Part shown: piece after piece, positions 54,736-63,280 of the stretch
Numbering within the stretch: position 1 is the first letter of the stretch
Layout: each line of letters opens with the position of its first letter
Origin: an uncultured Planktomarina sp.
GTDB lineage: Bacteria; Pseudomonadota; Alphaproteobacteria; Rhodobacterales; Rhodobacteraceae
Assembly: GCA_905182455.1 (NCBI GenBank)
Contig: CAJJBJ010000002.1
Coordinates: forward strand, 620,001 to 684,000
Direction of reading: 5' to 3'
DNA length: 64,000 bases
Position numbers and translations under genes: made by a program
Notes under the pieces: model-generated
Databases searched by the model: none
Seen by the model: the letters and a program-made list of their open reading frames with translations, nothing else
What the model was told of the DNA's origin: nothing

Positions 54736-56136
54736 ATGAACCGTTACCCTCGCGATATGACTGGTTATGGCCCAACCCCGCCAGAAGCCCAATGGCCAGG
54801 CGGCGCGCGCATCGCTGTGCAACTGGTGTTGAATTACGAAGAAGGTGGCGAAAATAACATCCTACACGGTGATGCGGCCTCTGAGGCCTTCCTGTCCGAA
54901 ATCGTCGGCGCCGCGGCTTGGCCCAATCAACGCCATTGGAATATGGAAAGCATCTATGAATACGGCGCAAGGGCTGGATTTTGGCGGTTGCACCGGATGA
55001 TGAAAGGTCTACCTGTCACTGTATACGGTGTGGCTACAGCCTTGGCTCGCGCCCCCGAGCAGGTGGCCGCCATGTTGTCCACCGGATGGGAGATAGCCAG
55101 CCATGGATTGAAGTGGGTTGAATATAAAGATGCCAACCCCGAGGATGAGGCCGCAGATATGGCCGAGGCCATCCGCCTACACACAGAGGTCGTAGGCCAC
55201 CCACCCCACGGTTGGTACACCGGCCGCTGCTCAGAAAATACCGTGCGCCTCGCCGCTGAGACCGGCCAATTCAAATATGTGTCCGACACCTATGCCGATG
55301 ATCTACCTTATTGGATGGAGTGCGGCGAGACCGATCAATTGATCATCCCCTACACGCTCGATGCCAATGATATGCGTTTTGCCACGCCACAGGGCTTCAA
55401 TTCCGGCGATCAATTCTACAGCTACCTGAAAGACAGTTTTGACGTGCTCTACGCGGAAGGGGGACGCATGATGTCCATCGGCCTTCATTGCCGCCTGATC
55501 GGACGCCCAGGACGCGCCGCCGCCCTGCAGCGCTTCATCGATTACGCCAATAGCCACGACGGCGTATGGTTTGCCACCCGTGAGCAAATTGCAGATCACT
55601 GGAACGCCACCCACCCGCACAAACGCTTCGCCCGCCCCAGTGCCATGACCCGTGAAGATTTTGTCGCAGCCTTTGGCGGGGTGTTTGAACATTCCGCTTG
55701 GGTGGCAGAGCGCGCACATCGGTTGGAACTTGGCCCCATGCACGACAGCGCCACCGGTCTACACAATGCCCTATGTCGGGTGTTTCGCTCAGCGGATGCA
55801 AACAAGCGTTTGGGCGTGCTCACCGCCCACCCTGACCTTGCAGGCAAACTGGCGGCAGCCAAACGACTAACCGCCTCCAGCACCGCCGAGCAAGCCAGTG
55901 CGGGGCTCGATGCCCTCACAGATGCCCAGCGTGAGAGCTTCACCACCCTCAACACTGCATATGTGACAAAACACGGGTTCCCCTTCATCATCGCTGCACG
56001 CGATCACACCAAAGACAGCATCCTTGCGGCCTTTGGTGCACGACTCAACAATGATCGCGCCACAGAGTTGGAAGAGGCCTGCCGTCAGGTCGAACGCATC
56101 GCCGAGTTTCGCCTGCTCGATTTGCTAGCCAATTAA
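54736..56136 (+). CDS. puuE: Allantoinase PuuE fused to OHCU decarboxylase
   Basis: 466 residues, two enzymes in one chain. Residues 1-310 are a polysaccharide-deacetylase-fold allantoinase of the PuuE type (YPRDMTGYGPTPPEAQWPGGARIAVQ, GWEIASHGLKWVEY, GWYTGRCSENTVRLAAETG, SIGLHCRLIGRPGR). Residues 315-466 are OHCU decarboxylase (TREDFVAAFGGVFEHSAWVAERA, TAHPDLAGKLAAAKRLTASSTAEQ, HGFPFIIAARD) with the catalytic His in FEHS. It thus makes (S)-allantoin and opens it to allantoate. ATG 54736 has TTGGAG upstream; the frame is open 33 codons further. Such fusions occur in several proteobacteria. Confidence 0.93.
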   Translation: MNRYPRDMTGYGPTPPEAQWPGGARIAVQLVLNYEEGGENNILHGDAASEAFLSEIVGAAAWPNQRHWNMESIYEYGARAGFWRLHRMMKGLPVTVYGVATALARAPEQVAAMLSTGWEIASHGLKWVEYKDANPEDEAADMAEAIRLHTEVVGHPPHGWYTGRCSENTVRLAAETGQFKYVSDTYADDLPYWMECGETDQLIIPYTLDANDMRFATPQGFNSGDQFYSYLKDSFDVLYAEGGRMMSIGLHCRLIGRPGRAAALQRFIDYANSHDGVWFATREQIADHWNATHPHKRFARPSAMTREDFVAAFGGVFEHSAWVAERAHRLELGPMHDSATGLHNALCRVFRSADANKRLGVLTAHPDLAGKLAAAKRLTASSTAEQASAGLDALTDAQRESFTTLNTAYVTKHGFPFIIAARDHTKDSILAAFGARLNNDRATELEEACRQVERIAEFRLLDLLAN

Positions 56137-56166
56137 CACCCCGCCTAGGTCCTCAGTTTCTTCTGG

Positions 56167-56189
56167 CGAAAAATACTCCTGCCGGAGGC
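56167..56189 (-). terminator. Hairpin plus T-run after the ureidoglycine aminohydrolase gene
   Basis: On the minus strand CTCC-GGCA-GGAG is followed by TATTTTTCG just after the stop codon. Short stem but strong loop and T-run. The sequence GCGAAAAATACTCCTGCCGGAGGC is also reminiscent of a gene-end motif I recall in Rhodobacterales; only one copy is visible here. Confidence 0.6.
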
Positions 56190-57014
56190 CTAGAGACTCA
56201 GCGGCATATGCCGATTGACGTCTTTGTAAAGAAGATAGCGGAATGGCCCCGGCCCCCCGGCATAACAGGCCTGCGGACAAAAGGCGCGCAGCCACATAAA
56301 ATCACCGGCCTCAACCTCAACCCAATCTTGGTTCAGCTTATAAACGGCCTTCCCTTCCAGCACATAAAGCCCATGCTCCATAACATGGGTTTCTTCAAAG
56401 GGGATCACCCCCCCTGGTTGAAAGGTCACAATATTCACATGCATGTCATGGCGCAAATCATCAGGCTCCACAAAACGGGTCGTGCCCCAAGCGCCGTTGG
56501 TGTCAGGCATCAGTTTGGGAGCATGGTTCTCTTCATGGGTGACAAAAGCCTCAGGGGCTTCAATGCCCTCGACCGCGACGTATAGCTTACGGATCCAATG
56601 AAAGCGCAATGTCTCAGTACTGGTTTCTAACACCCACTCCGCGCCACTCGGAATGTAGGCATAACTGCCGGTCCGCAACGCATGCTCTTGCCCGTTGAGG
56701 CGTAACAATCCCTGCCCATCAGTCACAAATAAGACCGATTGCGCGCCCACCTCGGGATCAGGTTTGCTGCTGCCACCACCCGGGGAGACTTCCATGATAT
56801 ACTGCGAGAATGTCTCAGCAAAGCCGCTCAAGGGCCGCGCCAAAACCCAAGCGCGGGTCTTGTGCCAATGGGGCAAAAAGCTGGTCACAATATCGCGCAT
56901 CGTGCCTTTTGGGATCACCGCATAGGCCGCGGTGAACACGGCCCTTTGGGTCATCATGTCCTTTTGGCTGGGCAATCCGCCGGTTGGGAAATAGTATTTT
57001 TGATCCACGCTCAT
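56190..57014 (-). CDS. (S)-ureidoglycine aminohydrolase (bicupin)
   Basis: 274 residues with two cupin domains. Converts (S)-ureidoglycine to (S)-ureidoglycolate and ammonia, the step after allantoate cleavage. The metal site is in the second cupin: PFEETHVMEHGLYVLEGKAVYKLN. GSYAYIPSGAEWVLE is in the first. Relatives in Rhodobacterales are often labelled bifunctional allantoicase/ureidoglycine aminohydrolase; allantoicase activity is not evident from the sequence. Convergent with puuE, so it is transcribed separately. Confidence 0.88.
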   Translation of the reverse strand: MSVDQKYYFPTGGLPSQKDMMTQRAVFTAAYAVIPKGTMRDIVTSFLPHWHKTRAWVLARPLSGFAETFSQYIMEVSPGGGSSKPDPEVGAQSVLFVTDGQGLLRLNGQEHALRTGSYAYIPSGAEWVLETSTETLRFHWIRKLYVAVEGIEAPEAFVTHEENHAPKLMPDTNGAWGTTRFVEPDDLRHDMHVNIVTFQPGGVIPFEETHVMEHGLYVLEGKAVYKLNQDWVEVEAGDFMWLRAFCPQACYAGGPGPFRYLLYKDVNRHMPLSL

Positions 57015-57109
57015 CGTGATGTCCTCTCAAAACATCCTATAAACTAGCGTGAAATTGCTTAAAGCAAAAGCCCAGTCTTAGCCACAGCATCGTTTTTAGG
57101 CAGATATAA

Positions 57110-59173
57110 TTATGCCATGCCCAAAGCGGCTTTTTTCTGATCGGCCCAAGTGTGAATCAAATGATCCACAGCCAGACCAATAAATGCCACGCAAAGCCCC
57201 AACATCAGGCCGTTTCCGATCCCATTTTTATCCGACAGAGCCTTCAATATATACTGGCCTAAATCATCCGTGCCAATCATTGCCCCGATAATCACCATGA
57301 ACAGCGCAAAGACCACCGTTTGGTTGACCCCCAGCATGATATGAGGAAATGCGAGCGGCATCTCGATCTTAACCCACCGCTGTAACTTATTCACCCCCGA
57401 CATGGATCCCGCATCTTGCAGGGTTGCCGGTACGCTGTTCAGGCCTTCAACCGTATAGCGCACGGCTGGAATAGTGGCGTAGACAATAACCGCAATCAAA
57501 ACAGAGGTGTCCGTAACGCCAAACAACATGATGACTGGGATCAAATAGATGAAAGATGGGAAAGTTTGTAGCGTATCGCAGACAATCAGAATGCCTTTAC
57601 TGGCAAAACTATTTTGCGCACAAAGTGAGCCCACGACGATGCCGATGAGCGCTGAGACCAAGACAGCAAAAGACGTCATATAAGCCGTGATCAGCGCTCT
57701 GTCCCACCATTCCGTAAAGGCGATAAACAGAAGAAACCCACCCACAATCAACGCAGAGCGCAGCCCGCCGATGATGAAACCAACCCCCATCACCAAGACG
57801 AAAGTCGCACTGACGGGCATGCCTAAATAAGCTGCTTTCATTGGCATCAGCACATCGATGATCAACCAATTATTGAAGGTCTGAAGACCGCGATACCAAT
57901 TCTCAACCATCCAATCGACGCCCGACTGCCAGAATGGCTCGGTGGTGATGCCCTGATTGTGGGGGATAAGGTAAAAATAGTTAATACCACCGGCAAAAAT
58001 GAGCTTCCCCAAGAAGCTGAGGATCACGCAGGTCGTCAGCAAAATCAGGAAGAAAATGCCATATTTGTGACGCTGCACAAAACTGTCATCAGCGAAGTAA
58101 TTTGTTTGTTTATTCGCCCAAGCCAAAGACAATTTATCCAAAACAACCGCGATCAACACGATGCATATGCCCAGCTCAAGCGCCTGACCAATACGCAACT
58201 GGTTCAAGGCCAGCAAAAGGTTAAAGCCCAAGCCCTTGGCCCCAATGAAAGAGGCAATAACAGCCATGGCCAAACACTGCATGATGACTTGGTTGGTGCC
58301 AATCAGAATATCGCGCCGCGCTGTCGGGATCAGAACCTTCAACATCATCTGGGCGTTGGTACAGCCGTTCATAGCGCCGGCTTCAACCACCTCTGGCGAT
58401 ACACGTTTTAGCCCCAGTAGCGTCAACCGGATCATCGGTGGAGTGGCAAAAATGATGGTGGCAATCGCACCGGCATGATCCCCCACACCAAAAAAGACCA
58501 TCACCGGGATAAGGTAGGAGAAATGCGGCATGGTTTGCGCCACATTCAGCAAGGGCATGAGAATTGTCTCTGTGGTTTTGCTCTTATAGGCAACCGCGCC
58601 CAAAAACAGGCCAAGCAAACAGGACACAGGAGCTGCAATCAAGACGAAAGACAAAGTCTCCATCGCCGGCTCCCACTGTCCAAATATCGCAATATAAGCC
58701 GTCGCAAGCCCGGCCAAAAGCGCCAGAGCCTTGCCGCGCAGCGCATAGCCAAGCAAGATGGCCCCACCAGACACAACAGTCCAAGGCAAAGCAGGCCAAA
58801 CCGCCCATTTATTATCACCTACAAAATCCCAACTTGTGAACGCCACAATGGTTTTCACACCACCCAGCAAAATTTCACGGACAAACTCGATGCAAAACAA
58901 CACTCCACGGGAGAAGCCTCTGGTCACTTCTCTAACGAGAGCTGAGGTTTCGTATTCCTCAAGTTCCGGGTCGAATATCTCAACCGGGAACCAATCATAC
59001 ATCAGGTGCTCGGCAAATCCATTGATTCCCCCCGGAACCCCTGCAAACAACGCAGGAAATCGCCAAAGTATATTAGTCTCACTCGGAGTGACCGTCAAAT
59101 ATAACGCAAAAAATACTGCTAATAACGCAATAAATTGCGCGTATTTAGGGTGATTTTTAAAAAATTTCATCAC
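57110..59173 (-). CDS. Glycine betaine/proline-type ABC permease, double-domain
   Basis: 687 residues, about twice the usual ProW. It holds two BPD-type permease modules in tandem, each with an EAA loop: EAGAMNGCTNAQMMLKVLIPTARRDIL in the first half and DAGSMSGVNKLQRWVKIEMPLAFPHIM in the second. Each module has ETILMPLLNVAQTMPHFSYLIPV or CDTLQTFPSFIYLIPV. Such fused permeases occur in roseobacter betaine/choline/carnitine-type transporters. It would form the whole membrane channel. Six bases after the ATPase gene. Confidence 0.9.
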   Translation of the reverse strand: MMKFFKNHPKYAQFIALLAVFFALYLTVTPSETNILWRFPALFAGVPGGINGFAEHLMYDWFPVEIFDPELEEYETSALVREVTRGFSRGVLFCIEFVREILLGGVKTIVAFTSWDFVGDNKWAVWPALPWTVVSGGAILLGYALRGKALALLAGLATAYIAIFGQWEPAMETLSFVLIAAPVSCLLGLFLGAVAYKSKTTETILMPLLNVAQTMPHFSYLIPVMVFFGVGDHAGAIATIIFATPPMIRLTLLGLKRVSPEVVEAGAMNGCTNAQMMLKVLIPTARRDILIGTNQVIMQCLAMAVIASFIGAKGLGFNLLLALNQLRIGQALELGICIVLIAVVLDKLSLAWANKQTNYFADDSFVQRHKYGIFFLILLTTCVILSFLGKLIFAGGINYFYLIPHNQGITTEPFWQSGVDWMVENWYRGLQTFNNWLIIDVLMPMKAAYLGMPVSATFVLVMGVGFIIGGLRSALIVGGFLLFIAFTEWWDRALITAYMTSFAVLVSALIGIVVGSLCAQNSFASKGILIVCDTLQTFPSFIYLIPVIMLFGVTDTSVLIAVIVYATIPAVRYTVEGLNSVPATLQDAGSMSGVNKLQRWVKIEMPLAFPHIMLGVNQTVVFALFMVIIGAMIGTDDLGQYILKALSDKNGIGNGLMLGLCVAFIGLAVDHLIHTWADQKKAALGMA

Positions 59174-59179
59174 GCCACC

Positions 59180-60250
59180 CTACGTTATATCATCGGTTGC
59201 ATCGGCTTGGCCAAACAACATATTGATGATTTTTGAGGCGTGAATAGAGCCGACGACCTCGCCAAGCGCGTTCACAACGGCCACATGTTTAGGTTCGGTC
59301 AAGACAGCCTCTGCCACAGTATAAATGATGGCATCTTTGGACACCTGCAATGGTCCAAGCAACGACGCATCGACAACAGGCTCCATTACAGACACAATCT
59401 TCAAGACTTTTTCGCGCGGCACTTCTTCTGTGAATTTGCGCACATATTCTGTGGCGGGACGCAGAACGATATTGGCTGGCGTGTCAAGTTGCTCAATCAC
59501 ACCATCCTTCATAATTGCGATCCGGTCAGCAAGGCGGAGTGCCTCGTTGAAATCATGTGTTACGAACAAAATAGTCTTATTCAAAACCCCTTGGAGACGC
59601 AGAAATTCATCCTGCATTTCTTTGCGGATCAAAGGATCCAGTGCAGAGAAAGGCTCGTCGAGGAACCAAATATCAGGCTCAACCGCGAGCGAGCGAGCAA
59701 TACCAACACGTTGTTGTTGCCCGCCAGACAATTGCCGCGGGAAGTAGTTTTCCCGGCCATCAAGCCCCACCAACTCCACCATTTCAAGAGCACGTTTCAT
59801 GCTGTCATCAGTAGATTTACCTTTGATTTGCAAAGGAAAGGCGATGTTTTCTAAGACTGTTTTATGCGGCAGCAATCCGAAATTCTGAAAGACCATTCCC
59901 ATCTTATTGCGGCGCACTTCGATAAGCTGTTTGGAGGTCATTGCCAGCAAATCTTGGCCGTCAATGAAGATATTTCCAGAGGTCGTATCTGTCAGCCGTG
60001 AAATGCAGCGCAACAGGGTTGATTTTCCAGAGCCAGATAGGCCCATAACAACGAGTATTTCACCTTCATACACTTCAAAAGAGGCGTTGTTCACTCCGAC
60101 AACACAGCCAGCATCTTTGAATGTTTTAGCGTCAACCAGCCCGTTGGACTGCGCTAGTAATTTCTTAGCATTCTCGCCAAAAACTTTGTAGACAGAAGAG
60201 CATTTTATAACGGGTTTTACCCGATTTTCGGCAGATATTTGCAAAGACAT
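59180..60250 (-). CDS. Glycine betaine/proline-type ABC ATPase (ProV-like)
   Basis: 356 residues. Walker A GLSGSGKSTLLRC near residue 70, signature LSGGQQQRVGIARSL and Walker B IWFLDEPFSALDP are intact. The N-terminal VYKVFGENAKKLLAQ and the long pre-Walker region are typical for ProV/OpuA. The C-terminus holds a CBS-like piece (DAIIYTVAEAVLTEPKHVAVVNALGEVVGSI), which senses osmotic or ionic state in OpuA-type proteins; only one recognisable CBS unit is present. Confidence 0.9.
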   Translation of the reverse strand: MSLQISAENRVKPVIKCSSVYKVFGENAKKLLAQSNGLVDAKTFKDAGCVVGVNNASFEVYEGEILVVMGLSGSGKSTLLRCISRLTDTTSGNIFIDGQDLLAMTSKQLIEVRRNKMGMVFQNFGLLPHKTVLENIAFPLQIKGKSTDDSMKRALEMVELVGLDGRENYFPRQLSGGQQQRVGIARSLAVEPDIWFLDEPFSALDPLIRKEMQDEFLRLQGVLNKTILFVTHDFNEALRLADRIAIMKDGVIEQLDTPANIVLRPATEYVRKFTEEVPREKVLKIVSVMEPVVDASLLGPLQVSKDAIIYTVAEAVLTEPKHVAVVNALGEVVGSIHASKIINMLFGQADATDDIT

Positions 60251-60378
60251 ATTGAGTTCCTAATGAGCGTCGGGGACTGCCAAATTGTGCATGATAAGAT
60301 CAGTTTTAAGCAAAAAAGTGATCATGGATCAACAAGCAAAACATATGAGGGAGGTGAGCCAGAACTCAAAGCATTGGA

Positions 60379-60406
60379 TCCTGCAACGCATTTCAACGTT
60401 GCAGGA
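60379..60406. other. Stem-loop in the gap between proX-like and proV-like genes
   Basis: Perfect 10-bp stem TCCTGCAACG / CGTTGCAGGA with an 8-base loop, just after the stop of the binding-protein gene. No T-run follows on the minus strand, so it looks like an mRNA-stabilising or processing structure rather than a terminator; it may favour the binding protein over the ATPase and permease. On the plus strand GTTTT follows. Confidence 0.6.
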
Positions 60407-60417
60407 CGTTTTAAACC

Positions 60418-61359
60418 TTACTCAGTGAAAGGCTTCCAAACATCTTCATGCGCAGCCAACCATGATTTTGCAGCATCTTGATGGCTCATCTTGTCTACAT
60501 CAACCAACGCGGCCATTTGACCAATGTCTGTTGAGGTGAACGAAATTTTGCTGAAAGCTGTGTAAGCAGCAGGGTGCGTTTTTGGGAACTTGTAGTTTGC
60601 AGCTTTTTTCAGCCAACCTTTTGGAGAACCACATGCGCCGTCACCACCATCACCAACGCGACAGCCTTGGAAGAACTCAGGAAATTCGATGAAGACAAAG
60701 CCCTCTGCATCCGTAAAGTTCGGTGTCCAATTAAATGTGATAACGCCGCGGCGTTCTTTTTTGGCAGACTCAAGCTCAGCCCAAAGCGCATCGGCTGAAC
60801 CAGCAAATTTTACCATGTATTTGTCATCAAGACCGAGACCCGCCAAACGCTGTGGCATTTGCTCGCCGTGCCAGCTTTGTGGGCCTTCCAACCAACGGCC
60901 TTTGCCGCCAGAATCAGCTGTTGCGAAAACTTCAGGACAGTTTGCCAAAGCTTCCCAGTTTGGCAGGCCTGGGCAAAGATTGTCGTCGATCACATACTGT
61001 GGAACGCCCATTTCTTCGAGGGTCATAGCGGCATGTGTGCCTGCGTCGATGATTCCGCCTTTGGCCATCGCATTGTAAAATGACGCACCGAAGGTTGACT
61101 GCCATACTTCGTGAGAGATGGTCACATCTCCGTTGCGAATGGCTTCGTAAACAGCTTGTGTGTCAGCAGGAACATATTCAACGTTGTTGCCCATGTTCTC
61201 AAAAATTCCGCCTATTACATAGGCCATCACAACTTGGCTGGACCAGTTGTGTGTTGGAATTACGATTGGTTTGCTCGAGTCTTCAGCGAAAGCTTGCCCC
61301 GATACAGAGGCGAGCGTCACCGATAAGGCAACAGCAAAATTACGTGTAAGGTTTTTCAT
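60418..61359 (-). CDS. Glycine betaine/proline-type substrate-binding protein (OpuAC-like)
   Basis: 313 residues. Signal peptide (VALSVTLASVSGQAFAE), then the OpuAC/ProX fold: IVIPTHNWSSQVVMAYVIGGI, YVPADTQAVYEAIRNGDVTISHEVW and VITFNWTPNFTDAEGF. Aromatic residues in such positions form the box that binds quaternary amines. First gene of binding protein, ATPase, permease; divergent from soxBDA. Betaine, choline, carnitine or similar; the exact ligand cannot be read. Neighbouring sarcosine oxidase fits a methylated-amine substrate. Confidence 0.9.
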   Translation of the reverse strand: MKNLTRNFAVALSVTLASVSGQAFAEDSSKPIVIPTHNWSSQVVMAYVIGGIFENMGNNVEYVPADTQAVYEAIRNGDVTISHEVWQSTFGASFYNAMAKGGIIDAGTHAAMTLEEMGVPQYVIDDNLCPGLPNWEALANCPEVFATADSGGKGRWLEGPQSWHGEQMPQRLAGLGLDDKYMVKFAGSADALWAELESAKKERRGVITFNWTPNFTDAEGFVFIEFPEFFQGCRVGDGGDGACGSPKGWLKKAANYKFPKTHPAAYTAFSKISFTSTDIGQMAALVDVDKMSHQDAAKSWLAAHEDVWKPFTE

Positions 61360-61728
61360 TTTTTTTCTCCATGTTGAAGCGACTTCATGGTCGCCCTTCT
61401 TGTGAATACTTTTGCATCATAGTGGACCTTTTTACATCAAAACCGGTGAAAATAGTCCCATAAAGCCAAACATAATAACACCTGCGATTCCTATCATTCG
61501 CAGGAATACCGTGGTGCACACTCTGCTCTAATTTTCCTTACAGTCAAGTTTTTTTCTTGGTAATAGCTACCAGGCCAAATTATGCGAGCGTCCAGCATGG
61601 TTGAATTGCTTCAAAAATCAATTAGCACTTCTAAATAGCTACAGAGTCGGAAACCGCCTAAACTTTGTCCGATTCTAAACTGTCAAACCCCTGTGAAAGC
61701 GCGACATTAAAATCAAGGAGCCATACTA
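61360..61728. other. Divergent intergenic region with an inverted repeat
   Basis: About 370 bases between the divergent binding-protein and soxB genes. An inverted repeat CCTGCGA...TCGCAGG (61481-61504) with a 10-base spacer lies about 120 bases from the transporter start codon and is a possible operator for both sides. A weaker pair GTCGGA / TCCGA lies near 61650-61675. The soxB start has AAGGAG upstream. I find no riboswitch pattern or gene. Confidence 0.5.
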
Positions 61729-62979
61729 ATGCGTTACTCAGGTCTACGTGTCATCAAAGAAGCACTCACCGGTCACAAAGGCTGGAAGCCCGCTTGGCGT
61801 GATGTCGCGCCGCAAGCTCAGTACGATTACATCGTCATAGGCGGCGGCGGTCATGGTCTGGCCACGGCTTATTATTTAGCCCGCAATCACGGTGCCAAAA
61901 AAGTAGCGGTTTTAGAAAAAGGCTGGATTGGTGGCGGCAACGTTGGGCGCAACACTACGATTGTGCGTTCAAACTACCTGCTCGACGGCAATGAACCTTT
62001 TTATGAACACTCTTTAAAGCTCTGGGAAGGTCTTGAACAAGATATCAATTATAACGCGATGATCAGCCAACGCGGTATCCTCAACTTGGTCCACTCCGAC
62101 GCGCAGCGCGACGCCTTCACCCGGCGTGGCAATGCTATGATTTTGAACGGTGCTGATGCGGATCTTTTAAGCACAGAAACCATTCAAAAGCGCTACCCAT
62201 TCTTGAACGTCCACAATGCACGCTTTCCCATAAAGGGAGGTTTGGCCCAACATCGTGGCGGCACAGTGCGCCATGATGCAGTCGCCTGGGGCTATGCTCG
62301 CGCCGCAGACCAACTGGGTGTCGATATCATTCAAAACTGTGAAGTCACCGGCTTTCGCATCGAGGGAGGCAAATGCCTCGGAGTGGAAACCAACCTTGGC
62401 TACATTGGCGGTGGCAAGATCGCCTCTTGCGTAGCCGGCTCATCGGGACGCCTTATGGCCAAAGCCAATATGCGACTGCCGATTGAAAGCCATGTTTTAC
62501 AGGCATTTGTGTCTGAAGGGCTCAAGCCTGTGTTGCCGGGTGTGATTACCTTTGGGGCAGGCCATTTCTATTGCAGCCAGTCTGACAAAGGCGGCTTGGT
62601 GTTTGGTGGCGACCTTGATGGGTATAACTCATATGCCCAACGCGGCAATCTGCCGGTGGTGGAAGATGTCTGCGAAGGCGCCATGGCCATTTTCCCAATG
62701 CTAGGCAGGGTGCGGCTGTTGCGCATGTGGGGCGGGATCATGGATATGTCGATGGATGGATCGCCCATTATTGACCGTACACATATTAAAAGCCTCTATT
62801 TCAACGGCGGCTGGTGCTATGGCGGCTTCAAAGCCACGCCCGCCTCGGGCTGGTGCTATGCCCACCTTTTGGCCACTGATACCCCCCATGAATTTGCGAA
62901 AGCCTACCGATTTGACCGCTTTGAAAAAGGCTGGATGATCGACGAAAAAGGCGTAGGCAATAACCCACAGCTGCATTGA
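61729..62979 (+). CDS. soxB: Sarcosine oxidase subunit beta
   Basis: 416-residue catalytic subunit of the heterotetrameric sarcosine oxidase, which demethylates N-methylglycine to glycine and forms 5,10-methylene-THF. N-terminal FAD motif YIVIGGGGHGLATAYYLA, GWIGGGNVGRNTTIVRSNYL and FNGGWCYGGFKATPASGW (flavin site) are diagnostic. First gene of soxB-soxD-soxA, 13 bases before soxD. Together with the betaine-type transporter it forms a methylated-amine use unit. Confidence 0.95.
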   Translation: MRYSGLRVIKEALTGHKGWKPAWRDVAPQAQYDYIVIGGGGHGLATAYYLARNHGAKKVAVLEKGWIGGGNVGRNTTIVRSNYLLDGNEPFYEHSLKLWEGLEQDINYNAMISQRGILNLVHSDAQRDAFTRRGNAMILNGADADLLSTETIQKRYPFLNVHNARFPIKGGLAQHRGGTVRHDAVAWGYARAADQLGVDIIQNCEVTGFRIEGGKCLGVETNLGYIGGGKIASCVAGSSGRLMAKANMRLPIESHVLQAFVSEGLKPVLPGVITFGAGHFYCSQSDKGGLVFGGDLDGYNSYAQRGNLPVVEDVCEGAMAIFPMLGRVRLLRMWGGIMDMSMDGSPIIDRTHIKSLYFNGGWCYGGFKATPASGWCYAHLLATDTPHEFAKAYRFDRFEKGWMIDEKGVGNNPQLH

Positions 62980-62992
62980 GAGGCGCACGGAT

Positions 62993-63280
62993 ATGATAAT
63001 TAATCACCCCATCCTTGGCCCACGTGACAGCGCCGAATTTACTTATATGGGCGATGCGGCCCTGTTGGACCGTCCTGACTGGCAGGCCAAAGATGCATTG
63101 GCGCAATTCATTAATTATGGTTATCTGCGCGACAATCCCGCCGGACCCCACCAAGAGCTTTGGTACCATGAGCAAGGGGACAGATCTTTTTTGGTCGTGA
63201 CGCGCGACACCACAACCCATGAAATTTCATCGGTTAAATTGGCAAACGATGTGGCACGCAGCCGGGGGCGCAGCACATGA
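62993..63280 (+). CDS. soxD: Sarcosine oxidase subunit delta
   Basis: 95-residue small subunit. Normal members have zinc-binding Cys residues near the N-terminus (INCPxCGxR); here the equivalent reads IINHPILGPRDSAEFTYMGD, without cysteines. The rest (FINYGYLRDNPAGPHQELWYHEQGDRSFLVVTRDT) is conserved. Overlaps soxA by four bases (ATGA). Confidence 0.92.
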   Translation: MIINHPILGPRDSAEFTYMGDAALLDRPDWQAKDALAQFINYGYLRDNPAGPHQELWYHEQGDRSFLVVTRDTTTHEISSVKLANDVARSRGRST

